From an uncultured Bacteroides sp. (GTDB lineage: Bacteria; Bacteroidota; Bacteroidia; Bacteroidales; Bacteroidaceae), in contig NZ_CAJULN010000006.1 in NCBI RefSeq assembly GCF_910586915.1, positions 66,411 to 130,410 on the forward strand: a stretch of 64,000 nucleotides of DNA, read 5' to 3'. Below are positions 1 to 8,498 of the stretch, one piece after another. The notes beneath the pieces are model-generated. The model was not told where the DNA came from. It saw nothing but the letters and a program-made list of their open reading frames with translations, and made no database searches. Position 1 is the first letter of the stretch; every line of letters starts with the position of its first letter. The position numbers were made by a program, and so were the translations under genes.

Positions 1-471
1 TGTAATGATGTCACCGTTGCCCTTGCGGTCACATCCGATGACGAAGCGGCAGTCCGCAAAGAAATCCATGTCGGCTTTCCGGCTGCCTATGCATCCGTTT
101 TCTTCCTGTACGAAGAAAGCACATTTCATCGCCTTGAAACTTTCCAGACACTTCAAACAGACCCAGATGCCGTTCTTGTCATCGGCACCGATTCCGGTCA
201 TCCGCCTGTGTTTATGGTCGTATCCGACAATCATCGATTCCGCGACAAGGTGGGCTGCATACGTGCCTGTCTTGCGACGGTGCACCTCGTCCATGTGTGC
301 CACGACACAGGGGTAGCTTTTCCGTTTGCCTTTGACCGCGTAGATATTGCCGTGCCGGTCTTTCCGGTAAGGAATCCCCATGCGGCTGAGTTCGTCCGTG
401 ATAAACCGGGCCATCCGCTTCTCCCTGCCTGAGGGAGAAGAGATGTTGTAAAGGGCCATTAATCTTTCCAT
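1..471 (-). CDS. M20/M42-like zinc peptidase, C-terminus cut by window edge
   Basis: The first 157 residues are visible and the reading frame runs off the window. Metallopeptidase motifs are HMDEVH at residues 59-64 (metal-binding His and Asp), GADDKNG at 95-101 (bridging Asp) and EENGCIGS at 123-130 (catalytic Glu), followed by GCDRKG near 146-151. This order matches co-catalytic zinc aminopeptidases of the M20/M42 (tripeptidase T-like) group, which trim short peptides in the cytoplasm. ATG at 471 is chosen; an in-frame ATG at 459 is possible. It lies 10 nt after the preceding gene in the same block of a mobile element, so its role there is unclear. Confidence 0.75.
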   Translation of the reverse strand, partial: MERLMALYNISSPSGREKRMARFITDELSRMGIPYRKDRHGNIYAVKGKRKSYPCVVAHMDEVHRRKTGTYAAHLVAESMIVGYDHKHRRMTGIGADDKNGIWVCLKCLESFKAMKCAFFVQEENGCIGSRKADMDFFADCRFVIGCDRKGNGDIIT

Positions 472-481
472 ATTCTGATAT

Positions 482-1711
482 TTAAGAGATGAATAATTTC
501 TGAATTTGCAGGTAGCTTTTGAATCCGGGTATGGGCCGTCCCTTTTTGAACAGCGTGGAGGGATAGATTTTTCCCTTGTATTCCACCGGAGTCCCTTTCA
601 TGATCGTGCCGAAGGCCGTTTGTGTATAATAGAGGGGGTAACACACGTTGCAGTACAGTCTGTTGCTGTCCCCATGTATGCCTCCGCATTGTGGGCATAC
701 ATACCTCAAGGCTGTTGCACAACCCTGTGTGTGCTGGCAGGAGGCGATCGCCGTACAGCCGTTGTGATTGGCCAGTTCCAGCCCGCTACCGTTCAGGTGG
801 ATGTAATGGAACGTATCCAGATAGGGAACCCCTTTCTTGTGCCACCGGCATGCCGGCACCTTCACCGACAGCCGGACATGTACCTCCGTGCCGGGTTCCT
901 CTGCCATTCCGGGTATCGGGCTCATGCTGATAAAATCTTCCGGATGCGCATAGTCGTTGTATTTCTTCCGTAGGTTGATGCCGAGGCTTCCCGCCTGCTC
1001 CCTGATCAAATCCATGACAAAGGCGTGTGACGTATAGATGCGGTCCAGTACGGAAACCTGTACGGCCGGCATTCCGGTTGTGTTCCACACGGCTTTCCCC
1101 CATACGACGGCCCTGCCGAGCACGTTGTTGCCTTCGTCCCTCGCTACCAGGATGCCGGCCCCCGCGAAGTTGGCGTAGAAATCCGCCGCATTGCGCGCCT
1201 TGTCTTCGTACCGCATACATGAATTGTGCAGGGTGGACGTGTCACCGTCCGTAATGGAACTGTAGTTGGATTCCTGATAGGCGTCCAGAAAGTCATTCAT
1301 TCCCGTATGCAGCCTGACGGAAACTTTGCTGTCGAGCGTGATGGCGCTGCGGAAATAACTGATCTCGCAGGATGTGTATTCGCGCAGGTTCTTGAACTGT
1401 TCGATGAAAGTGGATGGTTCCAGGTCTGTCCGGTTTTCGGGGAACCAGGGCGCCTGCGGGTTGTTCCTGTCCGGGAAATTGGGATGTTCCGGGTCCTTGT
1501 TGAAGGCGGTGAACACGATCCGGATTTTCCGGAAGGAGCCGCAGTCCGTCCACTTCCGTTTGGTGGACAGGAAATTATAGGATCCGCGGATAATCTCCTG
1601 CGCCGGGCGGTTTTTCTTCAACTCGGACAGGATGTCCGCCGCGACCACACTTCCGTTTGCCGCCGCATGCGTCAGACGGGATTTCAGTTCGTTGCTTGCA
1701 TAAAGTCTCAT
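482..1711 (-). CDS. Hypothetical element protein with C-terminal zinc-ribbon motif
   Basis: A 409-residue protein I do not recognise. About three quarters of the way along it has CPQCGG followed by CNVCYP, a four-cysteine pattern typical of a zinc ribbon. No signal peptide or membrane segment is seen. The start overlaps the stop of the upstream methylase-like gene by four bases (ATGA), which supports translational coupling. An A-rich leader motif (TAACTTCTAAAAAA) lies just before the ATG although the coding regions overlap. Function is unknown; co-transcription with a methylase-like gene suggests a shared role in the mobile element. Confidence 0.6.
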   Translation of the reverse strand: MRLYASNELKSRLTHAAANGSVVAADILSELKKNRPAQEIIRGSYNFLSTKRKWTDCGSFRKIRIVFTAFNKDPEHPNFPDRNNPQAPWFPENRTDLEPSTFIEQFKNLREYTSCEISYFRSAITLDSKVSVRLHTGMNDFLDAYQESNYSSITDGDTSTLHNSCMRYEDKARNAADFYANFAGAGILVARDEGNNVLGRAVVWGKAVWNTTGMPAVQVSVLDRIYTSHAFVMDLIREQAGSLGINLRKKYNDYAHPEDFISMSPIPGMAEEPGTEVHVRLSVKVPACRWHKKGVPYLDTFHYIHLNGSGLELANHNGCTAIASCQHTQGCATALRYVCPQCGGIHGDSNRLYCNVCYPLYYTQTAFGTIMKGTPVEYKGKIYPSTLFKKGRPIPGFKSYLQIQKLFIS

Positions 1712-2478
1712 GATATTGTTTTTTTAGAAGTTAAACATGCGGAACGGGATACCGGGGCATCCTTCCGCTTTTGGAATTGTGCCATACGCTGTTTCAGGCC
1801 GGAAAGGGGGATGTTCCGGCTTGCCCGGTATTCGTCCTCGCTCATTTTCCGGATGGTGGGAATGCCGGTCGTCGTCAGGACAGGATTCACGAACCATCCG
1901 TCCTTGAAGTCCTCGGGGAGCAGGCTGTCATGCTGGATGACCTCGCCCACGCATCCGTGTATGAGCATGTTGCAGACGGTCATCAGGCAGCAGGTACGGC
2001 TGATGTCCTCCGCAACCAGGTAATTGCCCAGATTGCGTACGTGGTACGCCAGTAGCAGCCTTCCGCTTCCGCAAGTCGGGTCATTCATCCGTTTGCCGGT
2101 CGTTTTCTCATCCGTACCGGTACATTGTACCATCAGGTCACAGATGTGCACGGGGGTGAAGAACTGTCCGTGCGCCTGCTGCCCGCCCCGGGAAGAGAGG
2201 GCCATGAACAGGTCACCGAACGCGTCGAACCACTCACGGGTCTGCAATTCCCGCTGCATGAGCTGTATCCATCCGGCAAGCAGTTCCATGAAGAAACGGT
2301 TCTGCTGCCGTTTGTATTTCCAGTCCTTGACGGGCGGCGCACCGGGTGAGAACCCGTGGGTGACGTAACGCAGGAAATCGTTGAAGACGGACATCGGTTC
2401 GTATCCGTTCGAATATGCGAAATCGCAGATAAGCTTCTCAAGCGGACGTAACGCTTGCGGAGTGTTGTACTGTGCCAT
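1708..2478 (-). CDS. N6-adenine DNA methylase family protein, degenerate catalytic motif
   Basis: The 256-residue protein resembles the HsdM/N6_Mtase fold. GQFFTP at 104-109 is the usual N-terminal signature, and DPTCGSG at 133-139 is motif I, which binds S-adenosylmethionine. The catalytic motif IV, normally NPPY or NPPF, reads NPVL at 198-201, so methyl transfer is doubtful although cofactor binding may be kept. No specificity or endonuclease subunit is adjacent. It sits one base after the preceding gene and overlaps the next by four bases. Related proteins occur in Bacteroides mobile elements; whether they methylate DNA is not something I can tell from sequence. Confidence 0.75.
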   Translation of the reverse strand: MAQYNTPQALRPLEKLICDFAYSNGYEPMSVFNDFLRYVTHGFSPGAPPVKDWKYKRQQNRFFMELLAGWIQLMQRELQTREWFDAFGDLFMALSSRGGQQAHGQFFTPVHICDLMVQCTGTDEKTTGKRMNDPTCGSGRLLLAYHVRNLGNYLVAEDISRTCCLMTVCNMLIHGCVGEVIQHDSLLPEDFKDGWFVNPVLTTTGIPTIRKMSEDEYRASRNIPLSGLKQRMAQFQKRKDAPVSRSACLTSKKTIS

Positions 2479-2479
2479 A

Positions 2480-3286
2480 TTATTCTGATTTTTTATAGAT
2501 GGTTACTGTATGCCCGTCATGGTCTGTCCGTATCCTGACGGGGGAAACGCCAAGGAAAGAGAGGTGGGTTTCCGCTTTCAGCATGTTCCATTCCCATGCG
2601 GGGAGTTCCTTCCATTCCATCCGGTATCCCCATAGTATGAACAGGCCTTGGCGGAATCCGTTGAAAAGTCTTCCGTGCAGGATCCCGACCATCCGGTCCA
2701 GTTCTTCCTTGGAGTAGACAGTGAATGATTCGTTCTGGTAAATGAACGCGCCTGCCGGCTCAATGTCCTGCCGGCGTTCGATGAGGTATTTTGTCCATTC
2801 TTTTGTGGTGTACTCTCCGTACAAGGGTTCAGGTTCCGTATATTTCCATGCCCTGACGGATGTGTGGAACAGGACCGCGCCGTTCTCGTGTCTTCCGGTA
2901 TGCCCCCATGTCCGGAACTGTTTGCCGCGGATACCGTCCGGAAGTAATAATCCCGGGGCTGTCGTAACCCAAGGCCCTCCTTCCGTGTTATAACAGGTCC
3001 GTCCTTCTTTCTCATGGCAGAACGGCATCCGGGGAAGAAGGCAGAGTTGGGCTTCCCGGCCATCGCTTCTTTCAATGTGCGCCTGCGGATAGTAGTCGCC
3101 GCCACGGGTGGTATAAGTGACGGTGTCTCCGGCTACGGGTGCCGGGTTCTCTTCCCGCTCTTTCCGCATCCTGGAGATCAGCCGGTTCACTTTCTCCACA
3201 TCGCGCTCCTCTATGGAACATGCGCGTCCTTCACGCTCATTGAGCCGGACCAGGCTTTTCAGGTCATAAAAGTTACTGTATTCCAT
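2480..3286 (-). CDS. Hypothetical element protein
   Basis: An unrecognised 268-residue protein, charged and soluble in character. The start is placed at the ATG beginning MEYSNFYDLK, which overlaps the upstream stop region closely; an upstream ATG at 3337 would overlap the previous gene by about 50 bases and is less likely. No catalytic motif was found. It is the second gene of the block led by the structured leader at 3601-3762. Confidence 0.55.
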   Translation of the reverse strand: MEYSNFYDLKSLVRLNEREGRACSIEERDVEKVNRLISRMRKEREENPAPVAGDTVTYTTRGGDYYPQAHIERSDGREAQLCLLPRMPFCHEKEGRTCYNTEGGPWVTTAPGLLLPDGIRGKQFRTWGHTGRHENGAVLFHTSVRAWKYTEPEPLYGEYTTKEWTKYLIERRQDIEPAGAFIYQNESFTVYSKEELDRMVGILHGRLFNGFRQGLFILWGYRMEWKELPAWEWNMLKAETHLSFLGVSPVRIRTDHDGHTVTIYKKSE

Positions 3287-3287
3287 G

Positions 3288-3551
3288 TCATGACCGGTTT
3301 TGTTGGTACAATCCGACCTGGCGGGCAACCATGTCACAGAATTTCTGTCCGTTCTCCTTCTCGCTTCTGAAATAGGCGATCATGTCCCAGAGGTTCCGGT
3401 TGAAATAGCCGGTCCATTTCTCGTAGTAGTGGTTTCCGTCGACCTTCCCGAACGTTTCCTCGAAAAGCGCGGGAGTCAGTTCCTCATCCCCGTGATGGTT
3501 GTATTGCCACAGGGAGACAAGCAGCATTTGGTTGTAATCCAGTGTTTCCAT
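3288..3551 (-). CDS. Small hypothetical protein, first gene after a structured leader
   Basis: An 87-residue protein, METLDYNQML onward, rich in aromatic residues and without recognised domains. It is the first gene downstream of the 160-nt structured leader at 3601-3762, about 50 nt from its edge. Between them are a short hairpin and the A-rich leader motif. It probably opens the transcription unit that continues to position 1. Confidence 0.55.
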   Translation of the reverse strand: METLDYNQMLLVSLWQYNHHGDEELTPALFEETFGKVDGNHYYEKWTGYFNRNLWDMIAYFRSEKENGQKFCDMVARQVGLYQQNRS

Positions 3552-3600
3552 ATCTGTTCTTTTTTAGTGAGACATCGGCCTACACGGGTAGGCATTTTTA

Positions 3601-3762
3601 TTTCTTGATGTCTTTCCTGCCTGTTTGCCGGGGATTGTGCAAGGCTTGGCGAAAGAAAATACCGGAGCGGAGCGAGGATGATTTTCTTTCAGTCAACCCA
3701 GCCCCTGCAAGGGGCCGCCTTGCGCAATCATCCCGGCAAACGGCTATCTTTACAGCAAGAAA
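3601..3762 (-). ncRNA. Structured leader element, copy A
   Basis: A 162-nt segment homologous to 8499-8658. Nested inverted repeats are seen: an outermost pair 3601-3607 with 3756-3762, then GTTTGCCGGG with CCCGGCAAAC, then GATTGTGCAAGGC with GCCTTGCGCAATC (one G:U), then AAGAAAAT with ATTTTCTT, plus a CCCCTGCAAGGGG hairpin. The outer helices differ in sequence from copy B but stay paired, which is what a selected RNA structure would show. It lies between a terminator and the ATG of the next minus-strand gene. Strand is inferred from that position. It could be a cis-regulatory leader or a separate small RNA. Confidence 0.6.
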
Positions 3763-3767
3763 TGAAA

Positions 3768-3803
3768 AAGCGGACCTCAGCTTTTCAGTTCTGAAGTCCG
3801 CTT
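3768..3803 (-). terminator. Intrinsic terminator after the DUF4120-type gene
   Basis: A 13-bp stem with one mismatch (AAGCGGACCTCAG paired with CTGAAGTCCGCTT) is followed on the minus strand by a T-run. The same block, about 66 bp long, recurs downstream of the next gene at 4157-4222. Confidence 0.65.
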
Positions 3804-3830
3804 TCCGGTCATTTTGGAATTTCATGCTTT

Positions 3831-4121
3831 TCAGGTATGTATCTGCCATCCGTGGAACGGCTGCAATGTTACGGCAAACGATCTGTCAGGAATTCCGTGA
3901 TAGAGCAGACCTCCCACGATACCTGTTTTTCCGTCGGGATAGCGTTGTGTGAAGCCGAACGAGTATGGGGCATGGTCATAACAGAGTGAAATCTCGCTGG
4001 GCCGGTCGGGATTTTCCTCCCAACTCTTCAACCGGTCCAGACATTTTTGGAGCGAGGTGTCGCCGATGGATTCGGCATAGCGCTTTACATTCTCGAAATG
4101 TTCTTCATTCAGGATTTTCAT
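3831..4121 (-). CDS. DUF4120-like small protein
   Basis: A 96-residue soluble protein with the stretches YDHAPYSFGFTQRYPDG and the C-terminal FHGWQIHT, which I associate with the DUF4120 family of Bacteroides mobile elements. That assignment is from memory of the family. It is the last gene of the block led by the 8499-8658 leader and is followed by a terminator. Confidence 0.6.
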   Translation of the reverse strand: MKILNEEHFENVKRYAESIGDTSLQKCLDRLKSWEENPDRPSEISLCYDHAPYSFGFTQRYPDGKTGIVGGLLYHGIPDRSFAVTLQPFHGWQIHT

Positions 4122-4156
4122 GACTTTTGCGTTTTATCTGTCGTTAAACAATGAAG

Positions 4157-4222
4157 AAGCGGACCTCAGCTTTTCCGCTTTGAAGTCCGTTCTCCGGTCA
4201 TTTTGGGATTTCATGCTTTCAA
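4157..4222 (-). repeat. Second copy of the terminator-like downstream repeat
   Basis: This 66-bp block matches 3768-3834 at most positions and in the same orientation. It retains the hairpin (AGCGGACCTCA with TGAAGTCCG) but the minus-strand T-run is weak, so termination is probably partial. It overlaps the last codons of the gene ending at 4219. Confidence 0.6.
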
Positions 4223-4698
4223 ATGAAAGGCAAGGCGGTGTCTTCCAACATGGGGGCCAGCATCCGGCACATCTCGTAAGCCGCCCTGTTGCGTCCGTCA
4301 ATATGGTTCGGCTCACGTTTTGCCATACCGATGATGCATGCTTTCATCACTCTGAAGAAAGCCTGTTCCAATGTCTTGTGAAAATAGGGAAGGGTTTCGG
4401 CGAAACGTTCCGGATTGAACCCCATGTCATTCAACGCCTGTTCCAGTTTCCTGGCCGTCTTGTATTCACGGCTTTCCTCCAGTCGTTCCGGAATGCCGCC
4501 GAAACGGGCTGTATGCAGCTGGCGTTCCAGCTCGGTAACGGTTACTGAAAGTAGTAGTTGGATGGCGGCGACATTGCCGATTCCGAATTTCTGACCGTCG
4601 GTTGTGTGGAACTCGATTATGTCCACAGTACCGTTTTCCTGCATTCTCTTGTAGTGGGCAAGATTCTCGCCCAGCATTTTTGCTTTTTGATTGTCCAT
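4219..4698 (-). CDS. Hypothetical element protein
   Basis: An unrecognised 159-residue soluble protein, probably helical. No motifs were found. It follows the preceding gene by 47 nt and ends within the downstream repeat at 4157-4222. Confidence 0.5.
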   Translation of the reverse strand: MDNQKAKMLGENLAHYKRMQENGTVDIIEFHTTDGQKFGIGNVAAIQLLLSVTVTELERQLHTARFGGIPERLEESREYKTARKLEQALNDMGFNPERFAETLPYFHKTLEQAFFRVMKACIIGMAKREPNHIDGRNRAAYEMCRMLAPMLEDTALPFI

Positions 4699-4745
4699 AA
4701 TTTTATTTTTGAATTGGTATCTGATTCGTTCTTGTGTAGTTGTTT

Positions 4746-5795
4746 TCAGTCAATCCAGAATGTGCCGCAATGCGGACATTTGGTTCTACATGGGAAACTG
4801 TTTATATAATAGGTGTTCCTGTGGCGCTTATGGTTCATGTCTCCCAAGGTGCATCCGCCTTCCCGGAATCTTTTTTCATAGAGGGCTTCCTGTTTCTGAT
4901 GCTCGCTCATGCGGCTTTTCCGCATGGTGGACTTCAACGGCTTCATTCCGGTTTCCCACTGGGTGGAATCACACCAGTTGTTCAGCATCCCGCAGATTTC
5001 ATTGGCATAGGAATAATGCACTTGGGAGTCCGCAAAGAGGTTGTCCCTGCAAAACGGGAGGGTGATGTCCGTTGGCAGCCTGACATGGTATCCTGCACCG
5101 TTGCGGCTGTCCGCAATGGCAACGATGACATCTCCGTAGAACCGGATGCGCTTGAAATCATTTCCGGTATCTCCCGTGAGCAGTCTGGAGAATATGGCAT
5201 TGAAATAGATGCGGAGCTCGCCTCCGTATGGGGCATTGGCCAGAAGCTCATGAAGTTCACCGGCAAACTGCCCTTTCTTCAGCTTGAGCGCCCGCCTGAT
5301 TTTACGGAGGGAGATGGCTTCGGACTCTCCGCGTGCGTTACTTCCGTACACGTATCCTTCTATCTCCACCCCCAGGGAATAGAACATGTTGGTGACGGCG
5401 GAGTTGTCTATCAGCTCATCTGCCGGGTCGATGCTGTTCCGTTCGTAAAGCAGGTCTTTTATGCCTTCTTCATTTCGGGCATATTCGTCGGCTTTTCCGT
5501 CCGCTTCCATGGCTTTCCTTATATCTGCAAGATACCCTTGCAGGTTGTCGTGCTCCTGTTCGGCATACCATTCCCAGACCTGTTCTTCCAATGGATGGAG
5601 GCTGTTCCGGCGGATACACCGTTCCTGCAAGTCCTCACGGCTGTCCAGATTCTCATTGTAGTCCACATAATAGAGGCTGACATATCGGGGGACATAGTCT
5701 TTCCAGGATTTCGGGGGCATATTCAGACTGCTTCCTGTCCGGTGGCCTCCTGTTGCTTGTGGATGGGAGTTTTCTGTCAAGATTGTTGTGTTCAT
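4746..5795 (-). CDS. Hypothetical element protein with terminal CxxC pair
   Basis: A 349-residue protein when started at MNTTILTENS (ATG 5795), 13 nt after the upstream stop; the longer form from 5828 would overlap that gene. The C-terminus has CRTKCPHCGTFW, a zinc-ribbon-like cysteine cluster. The rest is acidic and probably helical. Function is unknown. Confidence 0.55.
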   Translation of the reverse strand: MNTTILTENSHPQATGGHRTGSSLNMPPKSWKDYVPRYVSLYYVDYNENLDSREDLQERCIRRNSLHPLEEQVWEWYAEQEHDNLQGYLADIRKAMEADGKADEYARNEEGIKDLLYERNSIDPADELIDNSAVTNMFYSLGVEIEGYVYGSNARGESEAISLRKIRRALKLKKGQFAGELHELLANAPYGGELRIYFNAIFSRLLTGDTGNDFKRIRFYGDVIVAIADSRNGAGYHVRLPTDITLPFCRDNLFADSQVHYSYANEICGMLNNWCDSTQWETGMKPLKSTMRKSRMSEHQKQEALYEKRFREGGCTLGDMNHKRHRNTYYINSFPCRTKCPHCGTFWID

Positions 5796-5808
5796 TTGTC
5801 TATTCAGA

Positions 5809-6045
5809 TTATTGTCCGGCGGGGGCATTGACTGTACGCACTTGGGAAAGTTGCAGTTTCACCACCTTTATTTTTTCAATCAGCTCATTCTCTCTTCGGA
5901 ATGACGGGGTACATTTGGTACGCCGCATCCCGGCTCCCCAGGGGATTTTGTCACACGCCTTTCTCAGGCGTGCCCTTTCGGTGTCCAAGGCGGACTCCAG
6001 ACGTGCAAGTTTGCGTTGCAACGATTCTTCGTTCATTGTCTTCAT
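5809..6045 (-). CDS. Small coiled-coil hypothetical protein
   Basis: A 78-residue protein with heptad-like helices at residues 5-30 and 50-70, separated by a basic, cysteine-containing loop (GAGMRRTKCTPSF). It sits inside the minus-strand block, 73 nt after the preceding gene. No function can be assigned. Confidence 0.5.
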   Translation of the reverse strand: MKTMNEESLQRKLARLESALDTERARLRKACDKIPWGAGMRRTKCTPSFRRENELIEKIKVVKLQLSQVRTVNAPAGQ

Positions 6046-6118
6046 GATTCCATCATTTTTTTTGAGATATGACGACTGCCGTTATCGGGCTGTCGCCATA
6101 CCGGGTTGATTATTCAAT

Positions 6119-7006
6119 TTACATTTCCGCCTTTTCTCTTCTGATATTGCGTAAGGTGGATAGCAGGTACAGGAACAAGTCCCTGTCATAAATCCGGAAG
6201 AAGAAGGGCTCTTGTGTCTCCTTGACCGTTCCGGTAAATGATACGGACTCCCGGTTCATGGGGAACTGGAGAAGTTTTCCGTTTGCCAGCAGGGTGTGCC
6301 CTTGTTTTTTTACTTCTTCCAGAAAGGTTTCCATATCATCCCGCCTTTTATGTCCGGAGAAATAGAGGAAATGATGGCGGCGCAGGCTGAGCAGGATTTC
6401 CGCCATGTTTTTTCTTGCGCTTCGGCTATCCGGCTCCTCATCCGGGCCGGTGACCAGGTTGCAGATGAATTTTTTCTCTCCGTCCGTATCAGTGAAGAAA
6501 TAGGGTGTGAGAAGATACCGCCTGTTTGTTTTGCCGGTAATGGCACAGGCCGGCCCTTTGGTGACACCGCCTCTGAAAGTGAGGCTCCGGTAATGTCCCT
6601 CCATCTGCCTTTCCAGTTCTTTTCTGGGTGTGGTGACGGAGCGCAGTCCGGTGAAATAACGTCCTTCCACATGAAAACAGAATGTGTACAGGTCTCTGAA
6701 GCAGGGCTCGCCGATGAAAAAGAAATTTCTGGTATGTCGGACGGGCGGCAGCATATCCATGTTCTCATAGTATTGGCTTTCTGTTATTTCCTTGAACGGA
6801 AGGCACTTGGATTTCAAGTGGATACGGAACATCTTGTCTGCCGTGTTCCTTGAGACGGTGACAAGCCGGGGGTTGTCCTCTCCGGCTCTCAGCTCTTCCA
6901 GCGTCTTGTGGGTATAATCGCAGTGTATGCCGTCCGACATGGAGGTAAGGAAGCTCCCGTCGAAACGGTACGGGTCGATGACGAATCCGGGTCTTGCATT
7001 TTTCAT
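6119..7006 (-). CDS. Hypothetical element protein
   Basis: An unrecognised 295-residue protein with many aromatic residues and no clear signal or membrane segment. It begins 3 nt after the stop of the upstream gene, so the two are co-translated. No catalytic motif was identified. Confidence 0.55.
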   Translation of the reverse strand: MKNARPGFVIDPYRFDGSFLTSMSDGIHCDYTHKTLEELRAGEDNPRLVTVSRNTADKMFRIHLKSKCLPFKEITESQYYENMDMLPPVRHTRNFFFIGEPCFRDLYTFCFHVEGRYFTGLRSVTTPRKELERQMEGHYRSLTFRGGVTKGPACAITGKTNRRYLLTPYFFTDTDGEKKFICNLVTGPDEEPDSRSARKNMAEILLSLRRHHFLYFSGHKRRDDMETFLEEVKKQGHTLLANGKLLQFPMNRESVSFTGTVKETQEPFFFRIYDRDLFLYLLSTLRNIRREKAEM

Positions 7007-7009
7007 GGC

Positions 7010-8146
7010 TCAGATGTTTTGAAGGTTCAACACTCTCTTGGCGGCACTGAGGGCATTGGCGGTAAGCTGCCGTTGCCATGCCTTGTTTTTGGGTGACCAG
7101 CGGAATCCGGCGGATTTCAGTTCCTTGCGTCTGCTGTCTTCGGGAATTCTGTCAAACAGGATCTGAAGGCGGTCTTCCCCATAGTTCCATACAAGTGTTC
7201 CGCCCTCGAACGGCACTTCCTTGCTTTCCTGACTTTGCACCGCTTTCAGCTTTTCGTGCATCCGTTCCGCAAGTTCCGGCAATTGGAAGAATCTGTTTCT
7301 TTGGGTGATGACGGGTTTCTTCACCCTTGCGTTATATTCGGAAATGAAGTCCACCGCTCTGCGGACGATTTCCACTTCCCCGTGATTGGCAAGGGTGGAG
7401 ACCTTGTTCAGGATGCTGCTGACGAACAGGGCACGGCTGTAGCCCCGGCATTGTCCGGTATCGATCCCGTGGATGGTGTCGGCGCTGCTCCTGATGTCGC
7501 GTTTGAGCGTCTGCCATGCCTTTTCCCGCTTCTCTTCCTCCGGTCTGGCGGTTTCCTGTTTCCGTTTGACGGATGCAAGGACCTTTTGCCGCCAATCGCG
7601 GAATTCCTCGTAGCGGTTCCGGTAGCTTTTATTCATTTTTTCCTGCCTGCGGTAATCAAATCCGCCCCGTCCCGTCACCATCGGGTTGGCGCAGCGCGAG
7701 AGGGCCGATAGCTGGGCGGACAGCTTTTGCCGGTAGGCGGTGATATAGGTTTCCCGTTCCCCTTCCGGCATGAGTTGCAGGTCATTGTGCAGCTCCTCCC
7801 CGTAAACCATGATGTCCGTTTCTCCGCGAATCTCCGGATCGAAGGAACTCCAGGCGTATGCGTCGCAGGCCTGTTTCCACATATCCTCCAGATAGCCCGG
7901 ATGTTTGAATGCTACGGCTTCCCAGTCTTTGAAGTCGCTGGGATGCAATTCGTTCCGGTCTTCCGGATTTCCGTACAGATGTACAAAGTGGTGCATCCCG
8001 TGATGCTCCTTTCTGAAATGGAACGGTACGGGAGGATGGTCCGTACCCTTTTCCCGGATCATCGTGACCCGGTGTGCGTTCTCTGCGGTAAGGTCCGTTA
8101 CTTGTTCTTCCCAGACCTTTGCTGCTGTCGTTTCAGTCATAACCAT
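7010..8146 (-). CDS. Hypothetical element protein with C-terminal conserved module
   Basis: A 378-residue protein. The last about 65 residues (around FDRIPEDSRRKELKSAGFRW followed by SPKNKAWQRQLT) form a compact module that I recall at the C-termini of phage and mobile-element proteins, often beside DNA-modifying domains. The central part is basic and helical. ATG 8146 is used; ATG 8140 is also possible. It is the second gene after the structured leader at 8499-8658. Confidence 0.55.
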   Translation of the reverse strand: MVMTETTAAKVWEEQVTDLTAENAHRVTMIREKGTDHPPVPFHFRKEHHGMHHFVHLYGNPEDRNELHPSDFKDWEAVAFKHPGYLEDMWKQACDAYAWSSFDPEIRGETDIMVYGEELHNDLQLMPEGERETYITAYRQKLSAQLSALSRCANPMVTGRGGFDYRRQEKMNKSYRNRYEEFRDWRQKVLASVKRKQETARPEEEKREKAWQTLKRDIRSSADTIHGIDTGQCRGYSRALFVSSILNKVSTLANHGEVEIVRRAVDFISEYNARVKKPVITQRNRFFQLPELAERMHEKLKAVQSQESKEVPFEGGTLVWNYGEDRLQILFDRIPEDSRRKELKSAGFRWSPKNKAWQRQLTANALSAAKRVLNLQNI

Positions 8147-8159
8147 TGCTTTTTTGATG

Positions 8160-8444
8160 TCAGCTGTAAATCATTTCGTCCAGTTCTTCGTCCGGCAGTG
8201 TGCGGATTTCCTCTTCCGTGCAATAGTAGGCTATGCTCTCGTCCAGTTCGAAAGCTGTCGGGTCGAGGCTTTTGATGCCATCCAGCAGTTCCTGTTCCAG
8301 CCTTTCTACAGAAACCGTATAGTTCCCGTCTTTGCCTTGTACTTCCCGTGCCGGATAACTCTTTTCCCGATAGACCAGCGTGGTGATTGCAGGATTCGTA
8401 TTTTCCTGTCCTGTTCGTACTTTGGTTACTGTCATCTTGTTCAT
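8160..8444 (-). CDS. Small acidic hypothetical protein, first gene after leader copy B
   Basis: A 94-residue protein with a strongly acidic C-terminal half (for example TEEEIRTLPDEELDEMI). It starts 55 nt downstream of the structured leader at 8499-8658. The intervening stretch holds a GGCTC/GAGCC hairpin and the A-rich leader motif, the same layout as upstream of 3551. Function is unknown. Confidence 0.55.
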   Translation of the reverse strand: MNKMTVTKVRTGQENTNPAITTLVYREKSYPAREVQGKDGNYTVSVERLEQELLDGIKSLDPTAFELDESIAYYCTEEEIRTLPDEELDEMIYS

Positions 8445-8498
8445 ACTTCTACTGTTTTAAAGTTAGACATGACCGGCTCCGTGGAGCCAGTGTTTCGA

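Noticed and set aside
3598..3849. 83-residue minus-strand frame over the structured repeat
   Set aside because: It runs through a terminator and the leader element; the matching frame is not kept in copy B.
4740..5831. 363-residue plus-strand frame opposite the element gene 4746-5795
   Set aside because: All neighbouring genes are on the minus strand with tight spacing; the plus frame lacks motifs.
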